Shown one piece after another: positions 21,970-34,403 of a stretch of DNA of 64,000 nucleotides. The position numbers were made by a program, and so were the translations under genes. This DNA comes from Strongylocentrotus purpuratus (Eukaryota; Echinodermata; Echinoidea; Camarodonta; Strongylocentrotidae): positions 28,927,291 through 28,991,290 of the forward strand of contig NW_022145604.1 in the NCBI RefSeq assembly GCF_000002235.5. The letters are read 5' to 3'. Each line of letters opens with the position of its first letter. Within the stretch, counting starts at the first letter, position 1. The notes beneath the pieces are model-generated. The model did not search any database. It was not told the DNA's origin and was given only the letters and a program-made list of their open reading frames with translations.

Positions 21970-24900
21970 ATGTTCGAACTGTCGGCAACATCTGTGTTTC
22001 TAGGAGTGGTGATTTTTCTCCTCTGCTTCTGGGTCGTCCGGAGACCCAAGAACCTCCCACCTGGGCCATGGTCGCTCCCAATCATCGGGTATAACTTTAA
22101 ACCAGGTCTTATCCACGAAGCCTTCATGGACCTGGCTAAGAAGTACGGCCCTATTTTCAGTTTGCGGAGAGGTTCGTTTGTCTTCGTTGTTCTGAATGAC
22201 AGGGAGAGTATCACACAGGCTCTGGTAAAGTCAGGAGAATTCTTCTCGGATCGGTTTGTACCGGGACACTTTAATTGGGGAATACCTGATCCTGGAAAGA
22301 AAGGTAAGATTCATAGTTCAGATGTATCGGTATTTTAAGTATTTAAAAGGTTGAACTTCGTATCATTCCAAAACCATAGGGCCGATTCATTTCAAAGATG
22401 ACGCTTTTCGAATTGCTTTTTGTTTATTTTGTTTTTCAATTGTCTTTGATCTTTGCGAAAGTATTAATCCTGACTTAGTCCCATGCAAGAAAGACTCCCA
22501 AGATGATAATAAGCAAGAGAAGATTGGACACCTTTGTATAACATGGTACTGAGTAAGTTTTAAAAGTAGATACGGACCTAGGCCCAGGAGTCACGGGAGT
22601 AGAGGGGCACAGTACGTTGGCACTGATAGTTAGGAAACGAGTTATTTCCGGGGGGGTGGGTCAGGCGGCATTGCCCCCAAAGTGCTCTTTTCACCTGTAT
22701 AATAAATGACTTAGAGTGGTTAACCATTAATGCATAGTTTGAGCTTCATAATTTAGTTTATAACTTGCCCATTGGTCGCACCACCTAAAAGGAGCCTGCT
22801 CGGCGGCGTCTGCTCACTTCCACTCGCTGCCCAAAGTACGCTCGGTGCTCGGGCGGTCGCCGCCCGGGCAACGACTTTATCGAGCGTTCACCGTCGAGAG
22901 ATTTAGGTCAAAAATCGAAACCGCTAGGTGAAAGGCTGGCGAGCAGTCGCCGCCCGGTCACTGCCCGGTCGCCGCTTGGAGATCGGCCGGTTACTCGGCG
23001 GCGAGTCAGAAATCGGTCGGCAGCGTTTGACCTATATAGCGGATTCGAGTTTTGACCCAAGTCGCTCGACGGCGAACGCCCGGACACCAAGCGTATTTTG
23101 ATGGCCCGCCGATCACCGGCCGGCCGCCAGGCAATTTCTTTAAAATCAGCCGGTGGCCGGTGGGAGACCGATTGGGAATCGGTGGGTCCTCAGTCGGTCA
23201 CTGCCGGGACGCCGCCCAGAGAAGCTCCCCGATTTCGCCCAATTTTGACATAAAATCGACCGGCGACCGACGGGAAATCGACAGGACACCGCACATGTAT
23301 CGTACAGACTGCTCGACTTCTCCAAAAATCTCTGGGCGATGCCTAAATTCCAGCTGCGACCGAGCAGGCTACTAATCGGTCGGTCGCCGCTCAGATTTGT
23401 GACCATAGCTTTAAGTGACTCTCACACTCTGCCGTGTAGGCCTACCGTGTGCCACCGTGCGCGAAAATGTCTGCGGACGGGGGAGAACGGCGAGGGCACA
23501 CGGTGGTTCGTTATCAAAGCGGGCAACACGTTAATAGGGCGTTGGCGCTTATTTACACCCGGTGGGACCCGGCGAAAGTTTTGGGCATGTTCAAAACTTT
23601 GGCCGGCTGGCACCGGCCGCAAGTAAGCGGCAATAGGACGGTGTTGAACGGTATGAGGACGGTATGAATACGTTATGAAAACGGTCACACTGTATGAACA
23701 CGTTCACAACACGCTCATAACCCGTTACAGAACGGTGATGAACGGGCAAAAAAAAAATCCACCGTCTGCAACGGGTTGTAAGCGGGTTGTGAACGTGTCA
23801 TGAACGTCAGCAGTCCGGGGACTCGCTCACAGGACGCTCCGAGCGCTGAGGGGACGCTAAGTGACTGGTAGGTGGCTGCTACAAACCCGGTGCACACGTT
23901 CGAGACCCGGTATGGAAACGGCCAAAATTTTCAACAAAAGTCAATCTGGGCGGTGAAGACGGTAGAAGCACGTTCAACACCCGGTATGCGACCGGTGAGA
24001 ACGGTCAGAAGATGGCAACGAAACGGTGAAAAGATTAATTTTATGAATTTTTTTTGCGGCCGGGGACAAGTTCGCTCAAAACCCAACGTTCTGGACTCTG
24101 TTTTTTTTTTTAATAGCCCGGCAGGTGGACGGTAGGCCTACACGGCAGAGTGTGAGAGCTCCATACATTAATTTAAAGCCATATATGATGTGGTGAAATA
24201 CAAATGAGGAAGGGATTGGAGAATGAAAACTGTTCCCTCTGTTGTATTTGATCGATATTGATAAAAATATATTTTTAAATGATTTATGTATCATGACGAA
24301 ACAGGTAATACTTGATTTCATTATCAGTCCACATATTTTCTCTTGTTTTATTTATATGTACTTTAATTTTACTTGATATTGTTTTGTTATAATTTTACAT
24401 TGCATTTCAATTGCATTATGTAATCCGAGGCTTTCTCGCAAAGCAGTTTTCATTTAGTGAAGAGGCTCTCCGTATACAGAACACAGAATAAATAAACAAA
24501 ATAAATGGATTAATAAAGAATTGTAGACAAAGAATATTCGTTGGCTAATGTCTAGACTGTGGTAGATTCCTTTGCAGCAAATTTACCTGAACTGCCTGAA
24601 TGTAAGCATCTCGCTTTTTAAATATAAGTAGACGGTTGCCCCGAATATTATAGTTCAATATCCTTGAAGGGGGGTTCTGCTGGCTCGTTCGTATAGGTAA
24701 GCGGAATTTAAAATTCTGTTGGTGATAGTTCAGAAAAAGTTGGGCTCATTAAAAAAATTATTCTCACAGGATACCCAATTTGTAAGTCATTTGCAAGGAA
24801 ATCTTTTAATCTTTTCGATGATATTTTTCTCTTTTTATGCAGCTACCATTGCTCATAGTAATGGCAAACCATGGGTCGACTTACGGAGGTTCTCTCTTCC

Positions 24901-27406
24901 TGCTCTGCGCTCCTTTGGATTTGGGAAGCAGAGCCTGGTACCTCAGATTAATCTGGAGGCACGTTACCTGTCAGAGGAAATCAGAAATCTTCGTGGAGAA
25001 CCCACAGATTTATTAACCACATTTAGCAAGGCAACCGCTAATATCATTTGTCAACTTCTATTTAGTCAGAGATACGAATACAGTGATGGCGAGATGAGCA
25101 GGGTTCTTGAGCGTATGAACGAAACCCTCACCCTCATTCCGGAAACGGATCTAGTGAACATCTTCGAACCACTCATACATACATCAATTCAAAGATACAA
25201 GCGCTACCGTGAATCTATTTTCTCTGACAGGGATTTCATTATGTCCCATCTCAAAAGCCATCAAGAAACGTTTCAGAAAGACAACATTCGGGACTTCACT
25301 GACGCGTTCTTAGCAGACGACATATCCAAGGAATTCAAGTTGGAGCATTTCTGGCGAGTTTTGCTTGATTTCTTTGCAGGTGGTACCGACACCACGGCGG
25401 TGGTTACCTCTTGGGCGATTCTGTTTCTATCTGTTCACCCAGATGTTCAAAGAAAGGTTGGTAGCTTATCAAAATTTGGCACCGTAAGAAACGTCCGGAA
25501 ATTAAAAAAGACAAATCGGGAAATGCTTTACAGCAAAGTCAAAACTCGGCATAAAACTGAGTAACAGTTTCGGGTTCTACATACAGTATATGTCTATTTA
25601 TGCCCCTACAATTCGACTTCTTTGTAAGGCAACATGCTACGAAATCAAAAATTATCATCGTTACCCCTATTAATATCGATATCATCCTCCTCATCATAAT
25701 TCCTTTACATATAATATGAATTCTGCATTATTTATTGAATAATGAAAAAACATCATTATGTTTTCAACCTCTATAGGTACAAACTGAGTTGGATACTGTT
25801 GTTGGGCGTGGCCGCCAACCGAATACTCTTGATCGTCCAGACCTGCCCTACTGCAATGCTACTCTAACAGAGGTCATGCGAATACGCCCAGTCCTCCCGG
25901 TCTCAGTTCCCCATATGACATCAGATAACGTTTCATTCCGAGGCTTTACGATTCCAAAGGGAAGCATCATTATTCCAAACCTGTATGCTGTTCATCATGA
26001 TCCCAAGGAATGGAATGAACCAGACAAATTTAACCCGGATCGTTTTCTCAGTGCTGATGGAAAACAATTCCAGATGAACGATGCGTGGATGCCATTTGGT
26101 GTTGGTAAGGCTATAATGACAATGATAATGGAGGGGGGTAATAATCCCTGGCCCCTTTCCGGTATCGTCTTTGTATCAATATATTGTGCAATAACGATGC
26201 TCTAATTATCAATGCCCTCCGGGTTGCTTTTGGAATCGGTGGCGTATCGAAATCATCAATTTGGATATGGTGTTGGGCGCTCCCACTGAGTTAGAGGATA
26301 GTTTTTTGTAACTAGGCAGCGTGCCGTATTTCCAACATTGATTTAGAGGAAATCGAACCCCAAGAAATAACTTTACTTATTCTGAGAGATTTATTATATT
26401 ATTGCCCATAAAGCTACAAGATTCCCAACTAAAATGTATGAGAGAGGTATAAAGCAAGAATAATGTACAGTTTCTCAGCACGACATTGGCATCGCCATTT
26501 TCTTGATAATGTGAAGTACTATGCGAAGTCGTTTATCAAGTAAATGAATTCAAATTTATGGATGCTTCTTTCCCAGACGCGTGTGGTGATGAAGCATTTC
26601 ATTCACCTGCTATTATCCTTTGTACTACAATTGCAGATCGCAATTGTATAAATAAGTTAGTGCTCTTCTGAGGTGAAGGTTTCTCATAAATGAAATAGAT
26701 TTGTCAACTGCTATAGTGTAGTATTTATAAATGAATTTACAATTGTTCCCCTGCTATTTATTTGTTCACCAAATATAATTTCTATCATCTCAGTTATCAT
26801 TTTTTTTTTCATTGAAAAGTAAAGGTTTCGTTATTGATTCAAAAACTCTTTCCAACTAAAGCTTGGTTCATGATACCTGTACAACTTCAATAGGTACGTC
26901 ACATTTTCAAGAAAATGGCTGCGCCCATGTCATGCTAAAAGGCATCACATCATGCCAGGAATATCTTCATTTATATATATCTTGTACATTTTCGTAAGGA
27001 ATATTGTACATCAAAGGGTAGGAATACATATCATTTTTCAGAATACCTACACTTATTCTTTGGGGTTAGGTTTCCTTTAAAGAAAAATAAAAATTTTCTT
27101 AATCAAACGCATTCCTTTTTTGCCTAACATTGAAGAGTTTAAAGTATACTTATGTTACTTATGCGTGCCATTACGTGCCAAGATAAGAACTTCATCAAGG
27201 CGCTTGTTCTTTTCCTGTTAAACACAGGTCGTCGTGATTGTGTTGGTAGTCAGCTGGCCAAAATGGAAGCCTTCCTCCTGTTTACCAATCTCTTCCAGCA
27301 GTTTGAATTCAAGCTTCCTCCTAACCAACCAACCCCGAGCATGTGTGGAGCAAACGGGATCACCATGAAGCCAAAACCCTACAAAATTTGCGCCATCGAG
27401 CGCTGA
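21970..27406 (+). CDS. CYP2-clan cytochrome P450, gene B (4 exons, 484 aa)
   Basis: Close paralogue of gene A. Coding exons are 21,970-22,303, 24,843-25,456, 25,777-26,104 and 27,228-27,406 with GT-AG introns and the same phases; the sum is 1,455 bp with no stop. It keeps the N-terminal anchor, proline hinge, GGTDTT, EVMR, FNPDRF and FGVGRRDCVG. Against gene A, exon 2 has two more codons (HTSIQRYKRY against HTPRYKPY) and several changes just before it (ERMNETLTLIPE against KSMDEFLSLIHE). The residue before GGTDTT is Ala here and Ile in gene A. Intron 1 carries a GC-rich insertion and intron 3 a MITE. Both genes look translatable, so this is a functional-looking duplicate pair. Confidence 0.9.
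22773..23411. repeat. GC-rich block saturated with CGGTCGCCG-type motifs
   Basis: A GC-rich island in an AT-rich intron. Variants of CGGTCGCCG and its complement recur every 15-40 bp in both orientations. Near its ends is an inverted match (AGCCTGCTCGG at about 22,791 against CCGAGCAGGCT near 23,362). Absent from intron 1 of gene A. ORFs on both strands are by-products of the composition. Confidence 0.6.
23419..24158. mobile_element. 740-bp element with 29-bp perfect inverted repeats, full of AACGGT motifs
   Basis: Left end CTCTCACACTCTGCCGTGTA... (23,419-23,447) is the exact complement of the right end (24,130-24,158). The inside is packed with AACGGTATGA, ACACGTTC and AACGGG motifs in both orientations. 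Not present in gene A. No target duplication seen, and no transposase ORF. The motif density resembles the subterminal transposase-binding arrays of some DNA transposons. Confidence 0.7.
26340..27085. mobile_element. MITE-like element in intron 3 of P450 gene B
   Basis: The left end around TTTAGAGGAAATCGAACCCC and TTATTCTGAGAG is complemented at the right end by TTCAGAATACC and GGGGTTAGGTTTCCTTTAAAG, an imperfect inverted repeat of about 45 bp. The middle is non-coding. A remnant with only the left end is in gene A at 13,838. Confidence 0.55.
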
Positions 27407-27762
27407 TTTTGTTCTCATTCGCTGCATTAATCTTCCGATGCAACTTCTTTGTCACTGAGAGAAATGCGATTGTTTAACATTTCACGTCTAATTTGAAGGT
27501 TTATTTTGGCATATTATCTCTTAGTGAAGTATATTTTCACTAGTCATCCCCGATCATAAATGTTTAGAACAAAACTTATTTAGTTTTCTTATGTATATGC
27601 ATTATTCATTTTGTATTAATATATGTCTATCATAATGATATTCATCTTGGTTATATTTGTTTTTGTATATTATACACGATTATTGATTTCGATTTCATAG
27701 GCTTTATAAATGGGAAAACTCGACGTACAACAGTTCTCCACATATAATAAATAATTTTGGCT

Positions 27763-28130
27763 ATGAAGGAAGATGGCAAAGATAAGTAAGGTGAATAGGG
27801 TGACAAATAATGAAGTTTTGCAGAGAGAGGGGGGGGGGAGCGGAAGTTAGTAACAAAATGGAAGGAGAGACTGAAAAAATGGATTGAGCATTTTCTACGT
27901 CATGATGGACTCCTGAGAGATATCATGAATACATTTTGCAACATTTGTATCACCCATTTCAATCCTCAGCTCTGCCCGATGGGGCCCGGTGCCCGTAAGG
28001 GTATTAAAAAAAATCATACATACTTAATGATGAAGGAAAGATCTCAGGCCAGAAAAGAATGAAGTTGTTGTCATTCCCCCAAAAGCCTGCTGTACAGCAA
28101 AGCACCGGAGGGAAAAAAAAGCTCGACACT
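27763..28130 (+). pseudogene. LINE C-terminal relic in unit 3
   Basis: Counterpart of 18,083-18,340: fragments resembling VTNNEVLQR, LKKWIEHFLRHDGLLRDI and SQARKE are in shifting frames. Older than the LINE at 28,230. Confidence 0.5.
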
Positions 28131-28229
28131 GGAACAAAAGTTAGACTGTCAATAATTTTAATTTGGCAGCACGTGTATTCTCAAACGCATTACTATCTCT
28201 CATTCTAATATTGCTGGTTTCATATCTTG

Positions 28230-30140
28230 CTATTAAAATAAGAAACGATCTAGACATCACAGGAATTACCCTTTTTGATTCAGTCGAAATAAAGATACTG
28301 CAATTTGCAGACGACGCAACAATTTTTGTTAAAGACACAAAATCTTTAAAGAAAGCTATAAAGCAGATAGAACATTTCGGTTTATTTTCAGGTTTAGAGC
28401 TGAATAAATCAAAAAGTTCCATAGTTAACATTAATGGAGACACCACTGGTGAAAACATTTATGGCATTCCATGGACCTATTCTGATGATAAAATATTAGG
28501 GGTTCACTTTGGGAAAAATGAACAAAACCTAATAAACCTTAATTGGAAACCCAAAATATCAAAGATTGAAAATATAGTACGTCTATGGAAAGCGAGGCGC
28601 TTAACTTTTTCTGGTAAAATAACTATAATCAAATCATTTCTTGTTTCTCAAATTATATACAATGCTCAAATGATTTCCATGCCGGAAAATGTAATGAAAC
28701 TCATTGACTCTTTACTGTATACTTTTTTGTGGAATGGAAAAAAACACAAAATAAAAAGAAAAGTGGTTTGTATGAGTTATGAGTATGGAGGATTAAAAAT
28801 GGTTGATTTGAATGCTCTGTTACAAAGTTTTATATTAAAGTGGATATTGCACTACTTCTCCCACGAAAACTCAAAGTGGAAAAAGATAATTGATGGTTTC
28901 TTTAAAAAAGTGGGCAATTTAAAATATGTGTTAAATAGTAAATGTACAAAAGATGATATGAAGTTTTGTTTAAAGAATATAAAAATGCCCCAATATTACA
29001 AGAATATGGTATATACTTGGTTTGACTTTAAAGAGATAGTAGAATGTAAGACGCCAATTGATTTACAATGTACTAATGTTAGAAGTGAAAACATATGGTT
29101 TAACTCAAATATAAGAGATCACAACAAAAATGTACTATTTATTAAAAAATGGTTCGATGTAGGCCTTTTGAAAATTAATGATGTCGTAAAAAACTCTAGA
29201 TTTATGTCTTTGAGAGAAATTGAAGAAAGATTTGAGAAAAAACATGCTTCTTTGTTTCAAGAATATTATATCATAGTAAATGCAATTCCCAAAGTTTGGA
29301 AACAGAATATGTTAAAACAGGTAAATGTATATGATGCGACACGAGAAGAAAATGAAGGTGTCATGAAAAATGTTTTAATGAATGTTAACACTAAACGAAA
29401 GTCGAAGTTTTTTTACTCTACGTTGTCTATTCATTCAATTGTTAGACCTCCAATAGAAGAGAAATGGGAAGAAATGTTAAATAGTGCAGAGCAAATCGAC
29501 TGGAAAGTCATATGGTCGTTTAATTTACAAGCTATGAAAGAAAACAAAATATCAGAATTCAATTTTAAGTTATTACACAACTTATTACCAAATAGGTATA
29601 ATTTATTTAAATGGAAATTGTGTAACAATACCTTATGTTTATATGATGATCAGTTACACGACAATCTCCATTTATTTGTAAAGTGCAAGCACACAAGATT
29701 GTTTTGGTTAAAATTTGGAGACATAATTCGAAAACTTTACAATGTTAATTTTTCTTTTGACAAGTTCGTTTTAATTGAAGGTTATAAATTGAAAAACAAA
29801 ATATTTGAAAGTTTAAATTTTCTTATCATATATGCAAAATACGCAGTTTATTTAACATTTATGCAAGCAGAAAATCGCAAACTCATGTTTCATGAAGTCT
29901 CTATTCTTTGTATTTTCAAAAGACTAATCCATAATCGATTAAAGATCGAAAGGAACTGTAAAACAAAAAAGATATGCATTTTTGAAAACACTGTTATTCA
30001 AGAAAACGAAACATGTTTTATTTAAACTATGCTAAGATGCTACGATGTTATTTCAATTGATTGTGTATGATTGTTTGTTTTGTTCAAATGCATATATTTA
30101 TCAATAAATTCATTTTACAAAAAAAAAAAAAAAAAAAAAA
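28230..30140 (+). mobile_element. 5'-truncated Tx1/L1-clade LINE with poly-A
   Basis: An open frame runs from the truncation point to the stop at 30,025. It encodes the late reverse transcriptase (LQFADDATIF, SGLELNKSKSSI, LTFSGKITIIKSFL) and the C-terminal cysteine/histidine segment (FKLLHNLLPNRYNLFKWKL, then CxxxxC, H and C). AATAAA near 30,103 precedes a pure A tract ending at 30,140. The 8-bp sequence ATATCTTG flanks the element (28,222-28,229 and 30,140-30,147), and the single-copy site survives in unit 1 (1,213-1,220) and unit 2 (18,461-18,468). The apparent ATG at 28,163 lies in the flank. The open frame suggests a recent insertion. Confidence 0.85.
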
Positions 30141-31084
30141 TATCTTGTTGCAAATCTTTTGTCATAAATACGCATTACTAGTATGTCATTCTAGTAGCAA
30201 AATTCATTATTAATCTCCTGTAAAATATTATTTTACTTTATTCTTCTGTAAATATCTACACTATCATCTGTAAACTGCTTATATTTTGTTATCATTAGCG
30301 ATAAAATCGTACGGAGGATTGTTTAATCTTACAGAATCTAAAAGATTTACCCTGATTAAATGGTGGCGGTTTTTTTTTTTTTTTTAATGATGAATTAAGT
30401 GTAATCCACCTCAGTTACACCGCCAACCCGACGCCAAGACGATTAAAAACTGACGGATTCTTCGTCACTGGTGATATGAAAATATCTAGATCATCCTGTT
30501 TATCGTTCTTGTTGGTGTAACTGGTGTCTTCGAATATAGTCCTAGGTTTTTTTTAATTAGGAGTAATAAATTGTCAACATATAATCAGAGACTCAGTCCA
30601 AGTCGTCGAGAAATATCGCCCTTAATTCCATTTGTTACATTGTTATACATAAAGTGATGATTTAACCTAGTTTTTCCTATTTGAGATGAACATGGAATAT
30701 TATGTAAATTATGCCTACTCCTGAAATATTACGACTCTGCTTTATTTAACATTAAAGAGGTACTCTTAAACAAAAGATTACATGACGAAAATGTTTTAAC
30801 CAGGAAAGGCCCCCATACAAAGTCGTCTACTCCTATGGATTAGTGGATTCTTGATTATTCCTACTTAATACAGAGAATATTGACTGTCAACACAACACTT
30901 GGACTCTATCCTGAATGGCAAACATAATTGGCAAATACATGTAGAATTCGACCTGTCACGCTATACCCGTCTCACCATGTGTAACGTACAAAGATCTTTA
31001 AATGTTTCCAGGATCGCAGATTTGATGTGAGAATGGAAGAAAACGTGGCGAGAGATAGGTAACCCTAAGAAGAAAATGTGCGTA

Positions 31085-31150
31085 CGTGTATGAGCGCGCG
31101 CGTGTGTGGTGGTGTGTGTGTGTATGTGTGTGTAAGTGAGAAAGAGAGAG
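31085..31150. repeat. TG-rich microsatellite in unit 3
   Basis: Alternating CG/TG tract and GAGAG, the unit 3 counterpart of 2,188-2,252. Confidence 0.8.
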
Positions 31151-32459
31151 GTGCGGTTGGGTGGGGGAGACTCGGGTTCGGGAGGGAAACAAGCATAAAA
31201 TGAAAGAAATTAGTATACAGTTCTATTGAAGTATATATATATGTTTCAGTATTCAGATTTTCTAAATAAAAGTTAGTAAAATGAAGAGCGCAAAGGAAAA
31301 AAAAAATCTTCCAGGACAAAAATGTACCTGTGCCTTTATGCATGAGCATGAAACATGCAATTTGTTCTTGTGCGTGTTGTGAAATTAGCAAGATATATCA
31401 CACCATGATCGATTCTTTTCATTTCCTTGTAGTCGCAGGATCAATATTGAGCCAAGTGTCTGAGACAAATTTGATTAGCCGTGACCTTTCCGACATCTCA
31501 AAGTCCACAAGGACGTACTTCAGTTCAAGGTGAATAATGATAATATTAATAATACAAATATATGTGATGTTGGAATATTGATTTTTGTTCTCAAAGAAGA
31601 TTGTTCAAAGGCCAACTGCACTACTTATAGCTACTTGCACCCTCTATATAACAAACACTGCACAATCGGTGACCATTGATCGCCCATGATTCTCTTTTTC
31701 TTATGTTAATTGAGAGCTGATTTGATGAGATAACCACCTTTCCAGTGACCTTGCAGAGTGGTCTAATTCCTCCTGTATACTAGTACAGATGGGCTTTATA
31801 GGGATTTAGTAACTTTGTTCAGATGAGAGAAAGTGGTGCAAAGGTAGTTACTCCAATGCTAGATGTACAATTAACGATAATCTGAAAATTTGATTGTAAA
31901 ACGGACTATTATTAATGATATAAATTGGGAAAAATCTGATTTCTTCCTTACTTCTCCCAACTATATTATTACAATTTCATTACATTTTAGGTGAATGTAG
32001 TGAAAAGACCTAGGGCTCAAAGCAATAAATTGGCTCTACAAACTATTCCAGAAATTTAAGAGTTGAAAGTTTTTAATAGCCTGTTTTATGTTTTTTTTAA
32101 TTGTAAAAAGGTTGGGAAAATTCAAATATGGTTTACTGTTAATCACTGTTAGAGGGTTTTGCACAGTGACGCCTTCAAAGAAAACCATCGATATCTTCGT
32201 GGTTTGAGTTTTTTTCAGGATTGTTTGCATGTCAGAGGGTTAGTGCAGTAGAAGGAATATAATAAGTAAGATTTTATACGAAAATTAAGCAATTTTTGTA
32301 TAACCTTTTAGAATCACCAATGATAGTTTCGTGAAAACATCAATATCTCTTATTCGGAGTTCGACCCCTTAATCAATCAATATTCAACTGATCTAATTAT
32401 CGTATCTTAACAATAATTCCTTGTGCATAATTATGTGCTCATATATATATATATTCCTA

Positions 32460-33090
32460 AATCGCTTTTAGGCAGTTCCTTGATAATGTAATCGCATAAC
32501 CAGAACTCAACATTATTTCTAACATCGACCACGCCTGAGGCCGAATACAACATATACTACTCGTCCTCAATAGGTATGATAAGTAGATTAAAGATTCGTG
32601 TGCGTCTTCACCGGGCTGATAGGATGTCACTATGAACATGACGGACAAAGAAAGCGGACAAAATATACAGTTCCTCAGGTAGACAAAGGAACATCCCTTC
32701 ACTGCTATTATGTAAAAATGTGTAGAACAGGTGAATATGCATGTGACACCTGTTCTACACATTTTTACATAATAGCAGTGAATGGATGTTCCTTTATCCA
32801 CCTGAGGAACTGTATATTTTGTCCGCTTTCTTTGTCCGTCACGTTCATAGTGTGTGCCCCTATCATTACCTAAAATACTTTGAAGGTATAGACCAGTTCT
32901 GGTCATGCGACTGCATTGTGAAAGAAACGTTGTGGAATCGATCAGTAAAGGTTGATTATCTAGCATATAGGTATTGGTATGTACTGCAAGGTTCTGGAAT
33001 CATTAAAATGATAAGAAATTTGGCCCAGTCTTGGTAAAGTAGCACTGTACACAGAAAGATGTATGATATATTATGGGACTACGCGATATC
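32460..33090. mobile_element. Composite element: MITE-family flanks around a long hairpin
   Basis: The left flank (ATAACCAGAACTCAACATTA, about 32,500) and the right flank (from CCAGTTCTGGTCATGCGACTG at 32,893 to about 33,075) belong to the same family as the 382-bp MITE. The 225-bp hairpin at 32,628 lies between them. Stretches 31,560-32,450 and 33,100-34,350 around it contain no recognisable gene. Confidence 0.5.
32628..32852. repeat. Near-perfect hairpin, 106-nt arms and 13-nt loop
   Basis: Left arm 32,628-32,733 (starting CACTATGAACATGACGGAC, ending TGTAGAACAGGTG) pairs with right arm 32,747-32,852 with only a handful of mismatches and no indels. The loop is AATATGCATGTGA. A shorter relative of the same core is inside the DNA element at 17,236-17,350. 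Confidence 0.9.
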
Positions 33091-34403
33091 TCTCCAGGCC
33101 GGATAGATATGATAATTTACCAAATATATCAATTAGTAGGCGGTTTCCCGGCAAAATTTGTATCATCACGTATTATTCAAAACATATTCTTTCACATAAT
33201 TGGTAATAAGAGCTTCCATGTCAATTTTTGAGAGGGGCGTTTCAAAAACTGGTCTACACCTTTAAAGTGGACCTTGTCTTGGGGACGACCACTGATTCAT
33301 CCAAGTCTGACATTGGTAAATATATCAGATAAATGAATGACCGGGAGAAAGAAATCCTAATTACAGTCCTCGCAATCCTCACGTGATGAGCTCTAGACCA
33401 AACACACCTTTGTATCAATAACAGCTACCTGATATTCGATTATGACTATATCTTTGAACTTAACTAAACAACCGCAGATTCAGTTTGTTTACCAAGTTTG
33501 ACCCTTTGACCCGGCTGAAGGTGACGCTGCATGCACTGAAAACAAATCCATATACAAGTGATTAAAATAGAGTAAATATTTACTATTTAATAAAGCAAAT
33601 GATTCTTTTTCACTGAGTATGAGTAACATGGCATTTAATTATATTACGACGGGTCCTTCAATTGTAATGAAAATACGGAATATTAATTTGAATTAAATGA
33701 CAAATTTTCTCCTGACACGTACAATTTTCACGTGATACCTACATTGGTTGTTTCAGAACAATGAATAAATGATGACTACAGCCGACAATTATGCCGAATA
33801 CCCCCCCCCCCCCACCCCCCACATTCCTCAAGAAATGGAAGATAAAATAGCCCTCCCCAATGGATTCCCATCGATAACGGCAAACCCTCTAGATCAGCTC
33901 AGATGCTTATATATTCGTACTACTAGTTATATCTAAGAGTATCGCACAGGCTGTCAAATATTTATATAATATTTGATGGCTTTGAGTGTGACACAATAAT
34001 ATATTGTCACAGCGAGAGCAATATTTATAAAGTATCACACGAAAACAAAGTCATACAATAGTAATATTATTATTATTTATATCAGGCTGACTAGCGAAAT
34101 AATACAGTTCCCGGATGACAGAGCAATACGAAAACAATGTTGATTAGTCATCCGGGTACTGCGCTAAAGATATTAAATACACTTAGTTATTGTACCATCT
34201 GGAAAGGAAAATAGATAGCAATCAACATCATTGCCGCAGCCTTCAGGATAACTCTTTGAATTACATTACGGGCACGACACATTTTTAAGAGTCTTTGCTA
34301 ACATTTTTTTCTTAATTGTAAGCACCTGACTACCAGATACTCTCATTTCCACAGGCTTCATATAGCGCAAACCCGATTCCCGTATGCAATGTGTTAAGTT
34401 TCA

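Larger units (their letters stand above)
15512..27571. repeat. Tandem segmental duplication, unit 2
   Basis: Second copy of the P450-bearing unit, 12.06 kb against 15.5 kb for unit 1. The difference is made up of private insertions: here a 382-bp MITE (16,319), a 915-bp DNA element (17,058), a GC-rich block (22,773-24,165) and a MITE in intron 3. Unit 1 instead carries SINE-like repeats at 2,981-3,560, repeats at 4,617-5,970, the 1.8-kb intron 1 element and the intron 3 LINE. Confidence 0.85.
27572..31560. repeat. Tandem segmental duplication, unit 3 (partial)
   Basis: Third copy of the intergenic part of the unit. It matches units 1 and 2 through the TG/AG microsatellite block (31,085-31,150) and the CGACATCTCAAAGTCCA segment near 31,490, then loses homology around 31,560. 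It contains no P450 gene. A 1.9-kb LINE is inserted at 28,230-30,140. Confidence 0.8.

Noticed and set aside
22908..23897. Overlapping ORFs on both strands in the GC-rich block
   Set aside because: The block is GC-rich and stop-poor; peptides are made of repeated GRSP/RPVG-like words reflecting the DNA motif.
28163..28229. ATG at 28,163 as the start of the 620-codon ORF
   Set aside because: It lies in the duplicated flank before the target duplication; the LINE sequence begins only at about 28,230, so this is a chance fusion.
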